Numbered from the stretch's first letter, positions 16,763-25,811 are shown. The stretch: DNA of 64,000 nucleotides from Variovorax paradoxus NBRC 15149 (GCF_001591365.1 NZ_BCUT01000001.1:1302001-1366000), one strand, 5' to 3'. The notes: generated from the letters alone by a model not told the origin. Numbers and translations: made by a program.

Positions 16763-16942
16763 CTAGGGTTTGCCGAGGTAGACCCGCACGTCCTTCACCT
16801 CGACGCCCGCGGCGGCCACGGCCGAACGCAGCTGCGCCTCGGTCACGCCCAGCGTCTCGGTCCAATAGCGCACCTCGTGCGGCTCGTTGACATTGATGCG
16901 GGTCCGGTCCTGCGGGCCGCGCTTGTTCGGGTCGTCTGCCAT
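16763..16942 (-). CDS. DUF3606 family small protein
   Basis: A 59-residue hydrophilic protein of the DUF3606 family. The family pattern is clear: an N-terminal DDPNKRGPQDRTRINVNE, then EVRYWTETLGVTEAQLRSAV, then VGVEVKDVRVYLG near the end. Members are widespread in proteobacteria as single small genes without a known job; the charged start and helix-turn-helix-like second half have led to suggestions of nucleic-acid or stress roles that are not proved. Start 16942 is supported by the conserved MADDP beginning. A 184-base gap with small inverted repeats (for example AGCGTA-CC-TACGCT at 16737-16750) follows its stop. Confidence 0.85.
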   Translation of the reverse strand: MADDPNKRGPQDRTRINVNEPHEVRYWTETLGVTEAQLRSAVAAAGVEVKDVRVYLGKP

Positions 16943-17085
16943 GGCGTGCTTCCTGTGTTTCGTATGTCGATGCAGGGACGATGCGCGCCCCTGCGGCGCG
17001 GCACTGGCGGACGGCGGCGCGGCTCCTTGCAGGAAATGTCCGAAACCGGCGTGCGGGCGCCGCGGGCCGCGCCTATGGTCAGGGC

Positions 17086-17502
17086 ATGAACTCCGAACAG
17101 AACAAGCGCACCATCGCCGACGCATGGAAGGCTTTCGCAAGCCGCGACCCCCAACGCATCGCATCCTGGTTCACCGAGGATGCCGAATGGCTGGCGCCAC
17201 GCGGCAACGCCACCGCGCTGGCACTCGATGCGCCCGACCACATGATCGGCCCGGACGCCATCGTTCATTTCCTGGCCGAGAGATTTCCGGCGCTCTTCGT
17301 CTCCGACGTCGCGGTCGATTTCCGCAGCCGCTATTGCGAGGGCGATACCGTGATCGTCGAGCTGCGCCTGCAGGCCACGCTCGCGAACGGCCGCCGGTAC
17401 GACAACGACTACTGCTTCATCTTCGAACTGCGCGATGGGCGCATCGCCCGCGTGCGCGAGTACATGGACACGCAGAAGGGCCGCGCCTGCATCTTCGGCT
17501 AG
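17086..17502 (+). CDS. SnoaL-like / NTF2-like protein
   Basis: A 138-residue soluble protein with the SnoaL cone fold pattern: an N-terminal helix NKRTIADAWKAFASRDPQRI, the marker SWFTEDAEWLAPRG, GPDAIVHFLAERFP, and the closing strands YDNDYCFIFELRDGRIARVREYMDT. Members include isomerases and hydrolases but also non-catalytic binders; the pocket carries Asp and His residues (ALDAPDHMIG) yet no reaction can be named. It is the second protein of this fold in the window and is not closely similar to the DUF1348 protein at 1087-1512. The gene converges on the acyl-CoA ligase gene with a 4-base overlap of the ends. Start 17086 begins directly with the first helix. Confidence 0.82.
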   Translation: MNSEQNKRTIADAWKAFASRDPQRIASWFTEDAEWLAPRGNATALALDAPDHMIGPDAIVHFLAERFPALFVSDVAVDFRSRYCEGDTVIVELRLQATLANGRRYDNDYCFIFELRDGRIARVREYMDTQKGRACIFG

Positions 17503-19013
17503 GGCCGGGCGGCGCGCGCCTGCAGCTCGCGCTTGAGCAGCTTGCCGTTGGCCGTGGTCGGCATGGCGTCGATGGTCTCGATGCGCGCGGGCCGCTTGTA
17601 GGGCGACAGGTGCTCCGCGAGGTAGGCGCGCAGCGCCGGTTCATCGAGCACGGCGCCGGGCTTCATCTCGACGAAGGCGACGATGCGCTCGTTGCCGTCG
17701 GCCTCGGGCACGCCCACCACCGCGCAAAGGTGCACGCCCGCAAAGCGGCCGATCACCGCCTCGATCTCCGCCGGATAGACGTTGAAGCCCGAGCGGATGA
17801 TCATTTCCTTGAGCCGGCCGACCACGAACAGCGCACCGTCCGCATCGAGGCGCCCGAGGTCGCCGCTCGCATACCAGCCGCCGGGTCGCATGACCTGCGC
17901 CGTGGCCGCCGCATCGCGGAAGTAGCCCAGCATGAGGCCGGGCCCGCGCAGCCAGATCTCGCCGGTCTCGCCCGGCGCCAGGTCCTGGCCGTCAGGTCCG
18001 ACGATGCGCGCCTCGCCGCCCTCGACCCCATGGCCCGCGGCGGTGTCCGCGCGCGGTGCCTCCACGCGCGTGAGGAACACCGAGCCCGCGTACTCCGACA
18101 GGCCATAGCCATAGTGCAGCGGCTGGCCGAACAGCGCCTCCACGCGCTGCTTGAGCGCTGGATCGAGCGGCGCCGAGCCGGTGTAGACATAGCGAAGCGC
18201 CGGAAAGCGCGGCGCGCCGTGCCCGGCCTCGACGTGCGCCAGCAGCCGCGCGTACATCGTGGGCGGCCCGAGCAAGTTGGACACCTCTTCATGCGCGAGC
18301 GCATGCAGCATGTCGGCCGGCGAGAAGCTCGCGCGCAGCACCAGCGCGGCGCCGCCCGTGAGCGCGGCCATGAGCACCGTGCCGATGCCGAAGATGTGCG
18401 TCATCGGCAGGAAGGCGTAGACCCGGTCGTGCGCGCCCAGCGATCGCACGCCGGCCGACACGCGGCCGAAATGCAGCAGCCCGCGGTGCGACACCATCAC
18501 GCCCTTCGGCGTGCCCGAGGTGCCTGAAGTGAAGATGATGGCCGCAGTGTCCGCCAGCGCGGAGTCGGCCTCCGGGCTGGCCTCGGCGCGCACGGCCGAG
18601 CGCATCACGCCCGGCAGCGCCGAGGGCACCGCGCCGGCGCGCTGCGCATGCTGGCGCGCGGCGTCCGAAGCATCGCTCGTGAAGCAGCATAGCCGCGCAT
18701 CGGCGCGGTCGGCAATGGCCGCGACCTCGCCGGGCGACATGCGCGCGTTGACCCCGCACGACCATGCGCCGATGCGGCTGCACGCCATGATGAGCGCGAT
18801 GTGCGCGGCGCAGTTCTCGGCCACCAGCAGCACGCGGTCGGTCGGCCGCACGCCGGCGGCCAAGAGGTCCTGCGCGGCCGCCTCGGCCATGGCCTGCAGC
18901 GCGCCGTACGACACGGTGCCCGATGGCTCGAAGAGAAAGGCCGCGCCCGGTGACTGCAATGCGCGTGCTTCGAGCAGCTCGTGGATCCGCGTGGGTGCCG
19001 GCATTTCGCTCAT
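17499..19013 (-). CDS. AMP-forming acyl-CoA synthetase / CoA ligase
   Basis: Activates a carboxylic acid with ATP and CoA through an acyl-adenylate. The 504-residue protein is complete, with the adenylation motifs in order: A3 FTSGTSGTPKGVMVSH (about residues 160-175), A5 YGYGLSEYAGS, A7 YASGDLG, A8 GRLKEMIIRSGFNVYPAEIE, and the A10 catalytic Lys in TANGKLLKREL. It resembles medium- or branched-acid ligases rather than acetyl-CoA synthetase. Its ATG overlaps the stop of the Bug receptor gene (ATGA), so the three minus-strand genes from 22367 to 17499 form one operon: acyl-CoA dehydrogenase fusion, receptor, ligase. The likely order of events is uptake of an acid, CoA activation here, then oxidation. 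Confidence 0.92.
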   Translation of the reverse strand: MSEMPAPTRIHELLEARALQSPGAAFLFEPSGTVSYGALQAMAEAAAQDLLAAGVRPTDRVLLVAENCAAHIALIMACSRIGAWSCGVNARMSPGEVAAIADRADARLCCFTSDASDAARQHAQRAGAVPSALPGVMRSAVRAEASPEADSALADTAAIIFTSGTSGTPKGVMVSHRGLLHFGRVSAGVRSLGAHDRVYAFLPMTHIFGIGTVLMAALTGGAALVLRASFSPADMLHALAHEEVSNLLGPPTMYARLLAHVEAGHGAPRFPALRYVYTGSAPLDPALKQRVEALFGQPLHYGYGLSEYAGSVFLTRVEAPRADTAAGHGVEGGEARIVGPDGQDLAPGETGEIWLRGPGLMLGYFRDAAATAQVMRPGGWYASGDLGRLDADGALFVVGRLKEMIIRSGFNVYPAEIEAVIGRFAGVHLCAVVGVPEADGNERIVAFVEMKPGAVLDEPALRAYLAEHLSPYKRPARIETIDAMPTTANGKLLKRELQARAARP

Positions 19014-19996
19014 TCCGCCTCGATGCCCTGCGCTGCGGTGGCCCAGAGCCTGCGGTCGGCCTGGCCCTTGGCCGCGAGCAGCTCCGCGCCGCCGCTCCAG
19101 ACCTCGTAGCCCTGCTCGCGCAGCCGATGGGCGACATCCTCACGCGCCAGCGCCTTGTGCGCGGCGGCGTTCAGGCGCGCGACCAGCGCCGCGTCCATGC
19201 GCGCCGGACCGTAGAGGCCGAACCAGCCGCCCACGTCGTAGCCGGCCACACCCGACTCGATCATGGTCGGCACCTCGGGCAGCATGCGGTTGCGCTGGCG
19301 CGAGGTGACGGCCAGCGCGCGGATCTTGCCCGACTGGATGAAGGGCCGCGAGGTGGCGATGATGTCGAACATCATGGTCACGGTGCCGCCCATCACATCG
19401 GCCAACGCGGGTGCGCTGCCCTTGTAGGGCACGTGCGTGAGCTGCACGCCGGTCATCTTCTCGAGCAGCGCGCCGCTCAGGTGGTTCGACGCGCCGATAC
19501 CGGCCGAGCCGTAGAACACCTTGCCCGGGTGCGCCTTCGCATAGGCCAGCAGCTCGGCCACGCTGCGCACCGGCAGGTCCTTGTTGACCACGAGCACGTT
19601 GGTGTAGTCGACCAGCGGCGCGATGGGCGTCAGGTCCTTCATCGGATCGAAGGCCATCTTGCGCTGGACGTTCGGATTGATGGTGATGGTCGGGCTCGCG
19701 CCGAAGAACAGCAGCGCGCCGTCGGGTGCGGCCTTGGCCACTGCGTCGCCACCCACCGAGCCGCTGGCGCCGGGCCGGTTGTCGACGATGACCTGCGTGC
19801 CGAGCTCCTGGCTCAGCGCGGGCGCGAGCAGGCGCGCCGCGCCGTCCACCGGACCGCCGGCCGAATAGCCGACCACCAGCTTGATGAGCGGCGGCAGGGG
19901 CTGCTGCGCGAAGGCGCGATGCGGCAGTGCAGACAGCGCCGCGCTGCCTGCCATCGCGGCCATGAGGTGGCGGCGCGAGAAGTGAGTCGATGTCAT
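19010..19996 (-). CDS. Bug-family periplasmic receptor (tripartite tricarboxylate transporter type)
   Basis: A 328-residue extracytoplasmic solute-binding protein. The N-terminus has a twin-arginine-like signal (SRRHLMAAMAGSAALSALP, cleavage near AFAQ). The mature part has Bug signatures: IKLVVGYSAGGPVDGAAR, VIVDNRPGASG, a KAAPDG turn, VFYGSAGIGASNHLSGALL, THVPYKGSAPALADVMGG and LPEVPTMIE. Bug proteins bind carboxylates such as citrate, glutamate or aromatic acids. No TctA/TctB membrane subunits are present, which is usual for the expanded Bug set of Comamonadaceae. It is translated between the dehydrogenase fusion and the ligase, with AGGAG before its ATG at 19996, so its ligand is probably the acid that the operon degrades. 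Confidence 0.92.
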   Translation of the reverse strand: MTSTHFSRRHLMAAMAGSAALSALPHRAFAQQPLPPLIKLVVGYSAGGPVDGAARLLAPALSQELGTQVIVDNRPGASGSVGGDAVAKAAPDGALLFFGASPTITINPNVQRKMAFDPMKDLTPIAPLVDYTNVLVVNKDLPVRSVAELLAYAKAHPGKVFYGSAGIGASNHLSGALLEKMTGVQLTHVPYKGSAPALADVMGGTVTMMFDIIATSRPFIQSGKIRALAVTSRQRNRMLPEVPTMIESGVAGYDVGGWFGLYGPARMDAALVARLNAAAHKALAREDVAHRLREQGYEVWSGGAELLAAKGQADRRLWATAAQGIEAE

Positions 19997-20039
19997 GGCG
20001 TTGTCTCCTGGTGTGTATTTCTTCGGCGGCTCGCATCGA

Positions 20040-22367
20040 TCAGGCCGGCAGGTCCAGCACCTGCCGCGCAAGGATGTTGCGCTGGATCTCGTTGGTGCCG
20101 CCGTAGATCATTGCGGCGGTGGAGCCGATGAGCGGCGACAGCACGTTGAAGCTCTGCCCGTCGAGCAGCTGGTCGCCCGCGACGGCGCCCTGCTCTTCGC
20201 CGGCCTCGACCAGCAGCGCGCCGATGCGGTGGTAGGTTTCGCTGGCCCATATCTTGAGCAACGACACCGATGCCGGCAGCGGCTGGCCCGCGCGCACGAT
20301 GTCGGCAAAGCCCGTGTATGCGGCCGACAGGTCGAGCACGTCGAGCCGCAGTGCGGCAAAGCGCTGCGCGAACACCGGGTCTGCAAATAGGCGCCGCGCC
20401 TGCGCCAACCGCGCAAGCTGTCCCAGCGCGTACTGCGACTGCTTGGGGCTGCCCAGGAAGATGCGCTCGAAGCCCAGCAGCGCCTTGGCAATCGTCCAGC
20501 CGCCATGCAGCTTGCCCACGAGGTTTTCGGCCGGCACGCGCACGTTGTCGAAGAACACCTCGCAGAACTCGGGCTCGCCCGAGAGCGTGTGGATGGGCCG
20601 CACCGTGATGCCCGGCGTGCGCAAGTCGCACAGCAGGAAGCTGATGCCCTCCTGCTTGCGCGCGGCCTTGTCGGTGCGCACCAGCATGAAGATGTGGTTG
20701 GCATCCTGCGCGAGCGTGGTCCAGATCTTCTGGCCATTGACGATGAAGTGATCGCCCTCGGCATCGCGCCCCGCCACGGCCTCGGTGCGAAGGCCCGCCA
20801 GGTCGGAGCCGGCGTTGGGCTCCGAATAGCCCTGGCACCACACATGCTCGCCGCTCAGGATGCGCGGCAGGAAGCGCTGCTGCTGCTCCGGCGTGCCATG
20901 CTGGATCAGCAGCGGGCCGATCATCACGATGCCCTGGTCCGGCGCGCGCGCCACGCCGTGCTGCTCGAGCTCCTCGATCCATGCAATGAGCTTGTCGGCC
21001 GGCAGCCCCATGCCGCCATGCACCTCCGGCCACGCCGGCGCGATCCAGCCCTGCGCCGACAGCGTGAGGTACCACTCGCGGATCTCGCTCCAGCGTGCGC
21101 GGTGCGACAGGTAGCGCAGCTGCTGCGGATAGCGCTGCTGCAGGAAGGCGCGCACCATGCGCCGGAACTCGGCCTCGGGCATCGCATGCCAGTCGGCGCT
21201 GCGCGGAAACTCGCCCTCCCATGCGGCGGTGCCCGCCCGCGCTTCGCCGCCGTCGGCCAGCGCGGCATGCCGGCGCTGGTGCGCGGCCACGTTGCCGAGC
21301 CACGCCGAAAGGCACAGCGTGCGCTTGTAGTAGAGGCTCAGCTCGCACTCCTGCGTGTAGCCGATGGCGCCATGCAGCTGCACTGCCGTGCGCGAGGCCT
21401 GCAGCGCCGCGGCGGTGCAGCGGGCGTTGACGCGGCTGGCTTCGGCTTCGAGCCGTTCGGCCGGGAGCCCCTGGTCCGCCAGTGCCAGCACCTCGGCGAG
21501 CGCGGCCTGCGCCACTTCGAGGTGGATGAACATGTCCACGCAGCGGTGCTGCAGCGCCTGGAAGCTGCCGATGGGCTTGCCGAACTGCGAACGGGTGCGC
21601 AGGTAGGCCAGCGTCTGCGCGAGCATCGCCTGGCCCACGCCCAGCAGTTCGGCCGCCTGCAGGACCTGGCCGGCCGCGAGCGCGTGGCGTAGCGCGTCCT
21701 GCGCGGCGGGGCCTTCGGCCAGCACCGCATCCGCGGGCAGCGCCACCTGCTCGAAGCGCAGGCTCGCAGCCTGGCTGCCGTCAACCAGCGGCACCAGGGT
21801 TTCGCTCACGCCGGCCGTGCCGCGCGGCACCCACAGCAGCACCGCGTCGTCGCTGCCGCGCGCCGACACCAGCCAGCCGCTGGCGGCCGCGCCGGGCAGC
21901 ACCATGAGCTTCTCGCCCTGCAGCAGCACGCCGCCCGCATGCCCCCCGCGCGGCTCGCAGCCGCAGGCCAGCGGCACGGCGCTCAGGTCGCCGGCGCTCT
22001 CCTGCCAGGCCAGCGCCGGCAGGCTGCGGCCCGCGACCAGCTCCGCCAGCAGCGACTGCGCGGCCGGAGCCTTGAGCCGCGCGAGCAGCATCGCGCTCAG
22101 GCCCGCCACCGCCAGCAACGGCTCGGGCGCCACATGCTCGCCCGCGGCCCGCAGGATCTGCGCGGCGCCCGCGAGCCCCAGACCGAGCCCGCCTGCGGAT
22201 TCGGGTGCCAGCATGCCGGTCCAGCCCAGCTCGGCCATGGCGCTCCAGCCCTGCGCCTCGTCGGCATCGGGCCGCTCCATGCGCTCGCGCCGCCGCTGGA
22301 TGGAACGGCTGCGAACGAAGTAGTCGAGCGCAGCATCGCGCACGGCGGAAAGTGATTCTGTGTCCAT
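20040..22367 (-). CDS. Tandem (two-domain) acyl-CoA dehydrogenase
   Basis: A 775-residue flavoprotein made of two complete acyl-CoA dehydrogenase units. Unit 1 (about 1-385) has GWTGMLAPESAGGLGLGLAG, RTRSQFGKPIGSFQALQHR and LHGAIGYTQECELSLYYKR. Unit 2 (about 390-775) has GWIAPAWPEVHGGMGL, CQGYSEPNAGSDLAGL, GQKIWTTLAQDANHIFMLVR and the closing IYGGTNEIQRNILARQV. Normal family length is 380-400, so this is a true fusion and not a read-through; there is no stop or frameshift between the halves. Unit 1 keeps the C-terminal half well but lacks the middle FAD/substrate motif (the xGSEPxxGSD-type loop is replaced by an Ala/Gly-rich stretch), so it may be the non-catalytic partner of unit 2, as in heteromeric steroid-type dehydrogenases. 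It heads an operon with the receptor and ligase. Confidence 0.9.
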   Translation of the reverse strand: MDTESLSAVRDAALDYFVRSRSIQRRRERMERPDADEAQGWSAMAELGWTGMLAPESAGGLGLGLAGAAQILRAAGEHVAPEPLLAVAGLSAMLLARLKAPAAQSLLAELVAGRSLPALAWQESAGDLSAVPLACGCEPRGGHAGGVLLQGEKLMVLPGAAASGWLVSARGSDDAVLLWVPRGTAGVSETLVPLVDGSQAASLRFEQVALPADAVLAEGPAAQDALRHALAAGQVLQAAELLGVGQAMLAQTLAYLRTRSQFGKPIGSFQALQHRCVDMFIHLEVAQAALAEVLALADQGLPAERLEAEASRVNARCTAAALQASRTAVQLHGAIGYTQECELSLYYKRTLCLSAWLGNVAAHQRRHAALADGGEARAGTAAWEGEFPRSADWHAMPEAEFRRMVRAFLQQRYPQQLRYLSHRARWSEIREWYLTLSAQGWIAPAWPEVHGGMGLPADKLIAWIEELEQHGVARAPDQGIVMIGPLLIQHGTPEQQQRFLPRILSGEHVWCQGYSEPNAGSDLAGLRTEAVAGRDAEGDHFIVNGQKIWTTLAQDANHIFMLVRTDKAARKQEGISFLLCDLRTPGITVRPIHTLSGEPEFCEVFFDNVRVPAENLVGKLHGGWTIAKALLGFERIFLGSPKQSQYALGQLARLAQARRLFADPVFAQRFAALRLDVLDLSAAYTGFADIVRAGQPLPASVSLLKIWASETYHRIGALLVEAGEEQGAVAGDQLLDGQSFNVLSPLIGSTAAMIYGGTNEIQRNILARQVLDLPA

Positions 22368-22473
22368 CGCCGCAGCGTGACAGAACGCCCCGCCGCGCGG
22401 CATTTGCATTTGCCGAAGGGAGGGTTTCGCATTCACAGACCCGCCTCGCGCGAGGGCGGCATAGATTCGGCAC

Positions 22474-23271
22474 ATGACCACCACAAAGATCAAGAAATCC
22501 CTGCACACCGAGCTCGGCCACAGCACGCCCGACCGAATCACCGTGCGCGGGCGCGACCTGCCCTCCGAGATCCTGGGCCACCTGAACCTCGGCGACATGG
22601 CCTTCCTGGAGCTCACGGGCCGCATCCCGACACCGCAGGAGTCGGTCACTTTCAACGCCATCGTCGTCACGCTGGTCGAGCATGGCATCACGCCCAGCGC
22701 GCTGGCCGCGCGCCTCACCTATGCAGGCGCGCCCGAGGCGCTGCAGGCTGCGGTGGCCGCGGGCCTGTGCGGCCTGGGCACGGTGTTCGTGGGCAGCACC
22801 GAAGGCGCAGCCAGGATGCTCTACGAGGCCATTCCCTTCGGCGAGAAGCCGGCGCGGCCACTGGCCGACATGGCGAAGGACATCGTGGCCGACCATCGCG
22901 CGCGCAAGCAGATCGTGCCGGGCCTCGGGCATCCGCTGCACAAGCCGATCGACCCGCGCACGCCGCGCCTGTTCCAGATCGCCGAGGAGAACGGCCTCTC
23001 GGGCCATTACGTGGCGCTGATGCAGGCGGTGCAGCAGGAGGCCGAGCGCGTCTCGGGCAAGTCGCTGCCCATCAATGCGACGGGCGCCATCGGTGCGATT
23101 GCGGCCGAGTTCGGCTTTCCGTGGAAGATCATCCGCGGCCTCGGCGTGATGGCGCGCGCCATCGGGCTCGCGGGCCACCTCTTGGAGGAAATCGACGACC
23201 CGATGGCCATCGAGATCTGGCAGCGCGTCGAAAAGGAAGCCGGCGGCCCGCGCCAGGATTGGACGAGATGA
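22474..23271 (+). CDS. Citryl-CoA lyase-like (citrate synthase family) protein
   Basis: A 265-residue short citrate synthase homologue, well below the usual 370-430 residues, which is the size of the citryl-CoA lyase group. Active-site segments are present: the His-containing VPGLGHPLHKPIDPRTPRL (His and the Asp of DPR), and SLPINATGAIGAIAAEFGFP near the CoA/oxaloacetate site. The family cleaves citryl-CoA to acetyl-CoA and oxaloacetate or acts on related hydroxy-acyl-CoAs. Its stop overlaps the start of the next acyl-CoA dehydrogenase (ATGA), and the PrpD-like gene follows, so the three form an operon. The divergent operon supplies a CoA ligase, so a ligase-plus-lyase route for a citrate-like acid is plausible. 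The palindrome CCTCGCGCGAGG at 22444-22455 lies just upstream. Confidence 0.85.
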   Translation: MTTTKIKKSLHTELGHSTPDRITVRGRDLPSEILGHLNLGDMAFLELTGRIPTPQESVTFNAIVVTLVEHGITPSALAARLTYAGAPEALQAAVAAGLCGLGTVFVGSTEGAARMLYEAIPFGEKPARPLADMAKDIVADHRARKQIVPGLGHPLHKPIDPRTPRLFQIAEENGLSGHYVALMQAVQQEAERVSGKSLPINATGAIGAIAAEFGFPWKIIRGLGVMARAIGLAGHLLEEIDDPMAIEIWQRVEKEAGGPRQDWTR

Positions 23272-24431
23272 ACAACCACAACGACACCCGCTTTGCCGAC
23301 ATCCGCGATGCCGTGCGCGACCTGTGCGCGCAGTTTCCCAACGAGTACTTCCGCAAGATCGACGAGGCGCGCGGCTACCCGGCCGAATTCGTCGACGCGC
23401 TCACCAAAGCCGGCTGGATGGCCGCGCTCATTCCACAGGAATACGGCGGCTCCGGCCTCGGGCTCACCGAAGCCTCGGTGATCATGGAAGAGATCAACCG
23501 CTCGGGCGGCAACTCGGGCGCCTGCCACGGCCAGATGTACAACATGGGCACGCTGCTGCGCCACGGCAGCGAGGCGCAGAAGCGCAACTACCTGCCGCGC
23601 ATCGCCACTGGCGAGCTGCGCCTGCAGTCGATGGGCGTGACCGAGCCCAGCACCGGCACCGACACCACCAGGATCAAGACCACGGCCGTGAAGAAGGGCG
23701 ACCGCTACGTCGTCAACGGCCAGAAGGTGTGGATCTCGCGCATCCAGCATTCGGACCTGATGATCCTGCTGGCGCGCACCACGCCGCTTGCGGAGGTCAA
23801 GAAGAAATCCGAAGGCATGTCGATCTTCATCGTCGACCTGCGCGAGGCCATCGGCCAAGGCATGACGGTGCGGCCCATCCTGAACATGGTGAACCACGAG
23901 ACCAACGAGCTGTTCTTCGAGAACCTCGAGATCCCGGCCGAGAACCTGATCGGCGAAGAGGGCCAGGGCTTCAAGTACATCCTCGACGGCCTCAATGCCG
24001 AGCGCACGCTGATCGCGGCCGAATGCATCGGCGACGGCTATTGGTTCATCGACAAGGTCACGGCCTACACCAAGGAGCGCGTGGTGTTCGGCCGGCCCAT
24101 CGGCCAGAACCAGGGCGTGCAGTTTCCGATTGCCGAGGCCTTCATCGAGATAGAGGCCGCCAACCTCATGCGCTACGAGGCCTGCCGCCTGTTCGATGCG
24201 CGCGAGCCCTGCGGCGCACAGGCCAACATGGCAAAGTACCTGGCGGCCAAGGCCAGCTGGGAGGCGGCCAATGCCTGCCTGCAGTTCCATGGCGGCTTCG
24301 GCTTTGCGTGCGAATACGACATCGAGCGCAAGTTCCGCGAGACGCGGCTCTACCAGGTGGCACCGATCTCGACCAACCTCATCCTGAGCTACGTGGCGGA
24401 GCACATGCTCGGCCTGCCGCGTTCGTTCTGA
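23268..24431 (+). CDS. Acyl-CoA dehydrogenase
   Basis: A 387-residue FAD enzyme that introduces an alpha,beta double bond into an acyl-CoA and passes electrons to ETF. The family blocks are complete: GWMAALIPQEYGGSGLGLTE, SMGVTEPSTGTDTTRIKT (the FAD-binding loop), VVNGQKVWISRIQHSDLMIL, ERTLIAAECIGDGYWFIDKV, RPIGQNQGVQFPIAEAFIEI and LQFHGGFGFACEYDIERKFRE. It resembles branched or short-chain dehydrogenases. The start at 23268 overlaps the upstream stop by 4 bases, implying coupled translation with the citryl-CoA lyase-like protein. Substrate unknown; the PrpD partner 9 bases downstream suggests a di- or tricarboxylic CoA ester. Confidence 0.92.
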   Translation: MNNHNDTRFADIRDAVRDLCAQFPNEYFRKIDEARGYPAEFVDALTKAGWMAALIPQEYGGSGLGLTEASVIMEEINRSGGNSGACHGQMYNMGTLLRHGSEAQKRNYLPRIATGELRLQSMGVTEPSTGTDTTRIKTTAVKKGDRYVVNGQKVWISRIQHSDLMILLARTTPLAEVKKKSEGMSIFIVDLREAIGQGMTVRPILNMVNHETNELFFENLEIPAENLIGEEGQGFKYILDGLNAERTLIAAECIGDGYWFIDKVTAYTKERVVFGRPIGQNQGVQFPIAEAFIEIEAANLMRYEACRLFDAREPCGAQANMAKYLAAKASWEAANACLQFHGGFGFACEYDIERKFRETRLYQVAPISTNLILSYVAEHMLGLPRSF

Positions 24432-24440
24432 AGGCACTCC

Positions 24441-25805
24441 ATGACCACCTCATCGAATCATCCCAGCCGGGATCTCGCCACCTTCGCCGCCGAACTCAAG
24501 TTAGCGGACATTCCCGCCCCCGTGCTGCGCCGCACCGAGGACCTGATGCTCGACTGGCTGGGCTCGGTGCTCGCGGCGCGCACGGCGCGGCCGGTACGCA
24601 GCATCGAGCGCTTCGCGCAGACGATGGGGCCGGCCGAGGGGCCGAGCGAAATGCTCACCTCGCGCCGCACCACTTCGCCAGTGTTCGCCGCGCTCGTCAA
24701 CGCCGCGGCCTCGCACTACGTGGAGCAGGACGATGTGCACAACGGTTCGGTGTTCCATCCCGCGGCCGTGGTCATTGCGCCCGCACTGGCCGTGGCGCAG
24801 AGCATCGGCGCCAGCGGTGCGCAGCTGCTGACGGCCGTGGTCGCGGGCTACGAAGTCGGCATCCGCGTGGGCGAGTTCCTGGGCCGCTCGCACTACAAGA
24901 CTTTCCACACCACCGCGACGGCGGGCACGCTCGCGGCTGCCGCGGCAGTGGGCCGGCTGCTCGAACTCGCGCCGCAGCAGATGCTGCACGCCTTCGGCTC
25001 GGCCGGCACGCAGTCGGCCGGCGTTTGGGAATTCCTGCGCGATGCGGCCGATTCGAAGCAGCTGCACTGCGCGCATGCGGCCGCGAGCGGACTGATGTCG
25101 GCCTACCTCGCGCAGGACGGCTTCACGGGCGCGGCGAAAGTGCTCGAAGGCGCGCAGGGCCTGGGCGTGGGCATGTCGAGCGATGCCGATCCGGCACGGC
25201 TCACCGACCGCCTCGGCACGCGCTGGGCGCTGGCCGAAACCTCGTTCAAGTACCACGCCTCCTGCCGCCACACGCATCCCGCGGCCGATGCGCTGCTGCA
25301 GGTGATGAGCGAGCACCAGCTCGCGCACGGCGACGTGGCCCGCGTGACCGCGCATGTGCACCAGGGCGCCATCGACGTGCTGGGCCGGGTCACGGTGCCG
25401 GCCACCGTGCACCAGGGCAAGTTCTCGATGGGCACGGTGCTGGGCCTGATCGCGGTGCATGGCCGCGCCGGCCTGGGCGAATTCGACCGCGACTTTCTCG
25501 CGCCCGAGGTGGCCACGTTCCGCGACAAGGTGGCGATGGAACTCGACGCCGAGGTCGACACCGCCTACCCCGCGCGCTGGATCGGCAAGGTCAGCGTGCA
25601 GACCCGCGACGGCCGCACGCTGGCCGGCCGCGTCGACGAGCCCAAGGGCGACCCGGGCAACAGCCTGAGCCGCGCCGAGATCGAGGACAAGATGCAGCGC
25701 CTTGCGCACTACGGCGAGGGCGCCACGGCCGACGAGGCGAAGGCGCTGTGCCAACGCATCTGGCAGCTCGAGTCTGCGCCGCGCGTGGGCCGCTGGCTCG
25801 GCTGA
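24441..25805 (+). CDS. MmgE/PrpD family protein
   Basis: A 454-residue protein of the 2-methylcitrate dehydratase / cis-aconitate decarboxylase family, which acts on tricarboxylic acids without an iron-sulfur cluster. Recognisable blocks are LMLDWLGSVLAA, the active-site stretch VNAAASHYVEQDDVHNGSVFHPAA (Asp and His residues of the PrpD pocket), GYEVGIRVGEFLG, the HTTATAGTLAAAAAVGRLL region, and FKYHASCRHTHPAADALL. Family members dehydrate or decarboxylate branched tricarboxylates, so the gene fits a pathway with the citryl-CoA lyase-like and dehydrogenase proteins just upstream. Not likely to be the housekeeping prpD, since prpB/prpC are absent. It ends 6 bases before the end of the arylmalonate decarboxylase homologue on the other strand. 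Confidence 0.9.
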   Translation: MTTSSNHPSRDLATFAAELKLADIPAPVLRRTEDLMLDWLGSVLAARTARPVRSIERFAQTMGPAEGPSEMLTSRRTTSPVFAALVNAAASHYVEQDDVHNGSVFHPAAVVIAPALAVAQSIGASGAQLLTAVVAGYEVGIRVGEFLGRSHYKTFHTTATAGTLAAAAAVGRLLELAPQQMLHAFGSAGTQSAGVWEFLRDAADSKQLHCAHAAASGLMSAYLAQDGFTGAAKVLEGAQGLGVGMSSDADPARLTDRLGTRWALAETSFKYHASCRHTHPAADALLQVMSEHQLAHGDVARVTAHVHQGAIDVLGRVTVPATVHQGKFSMGTVLGLIAVHGRAGLGEFDRDFLAPEVATFRDKVAMELDAEVDTAYPARWIGKVSVQTRDGRTLAGRVDEPKGDPGNSLSRAEIEDKMQRLAHYGEGATADEAKALCQRIWQLESAPRVGRWLG

Positions 25806-25811
25806 GGCCCT

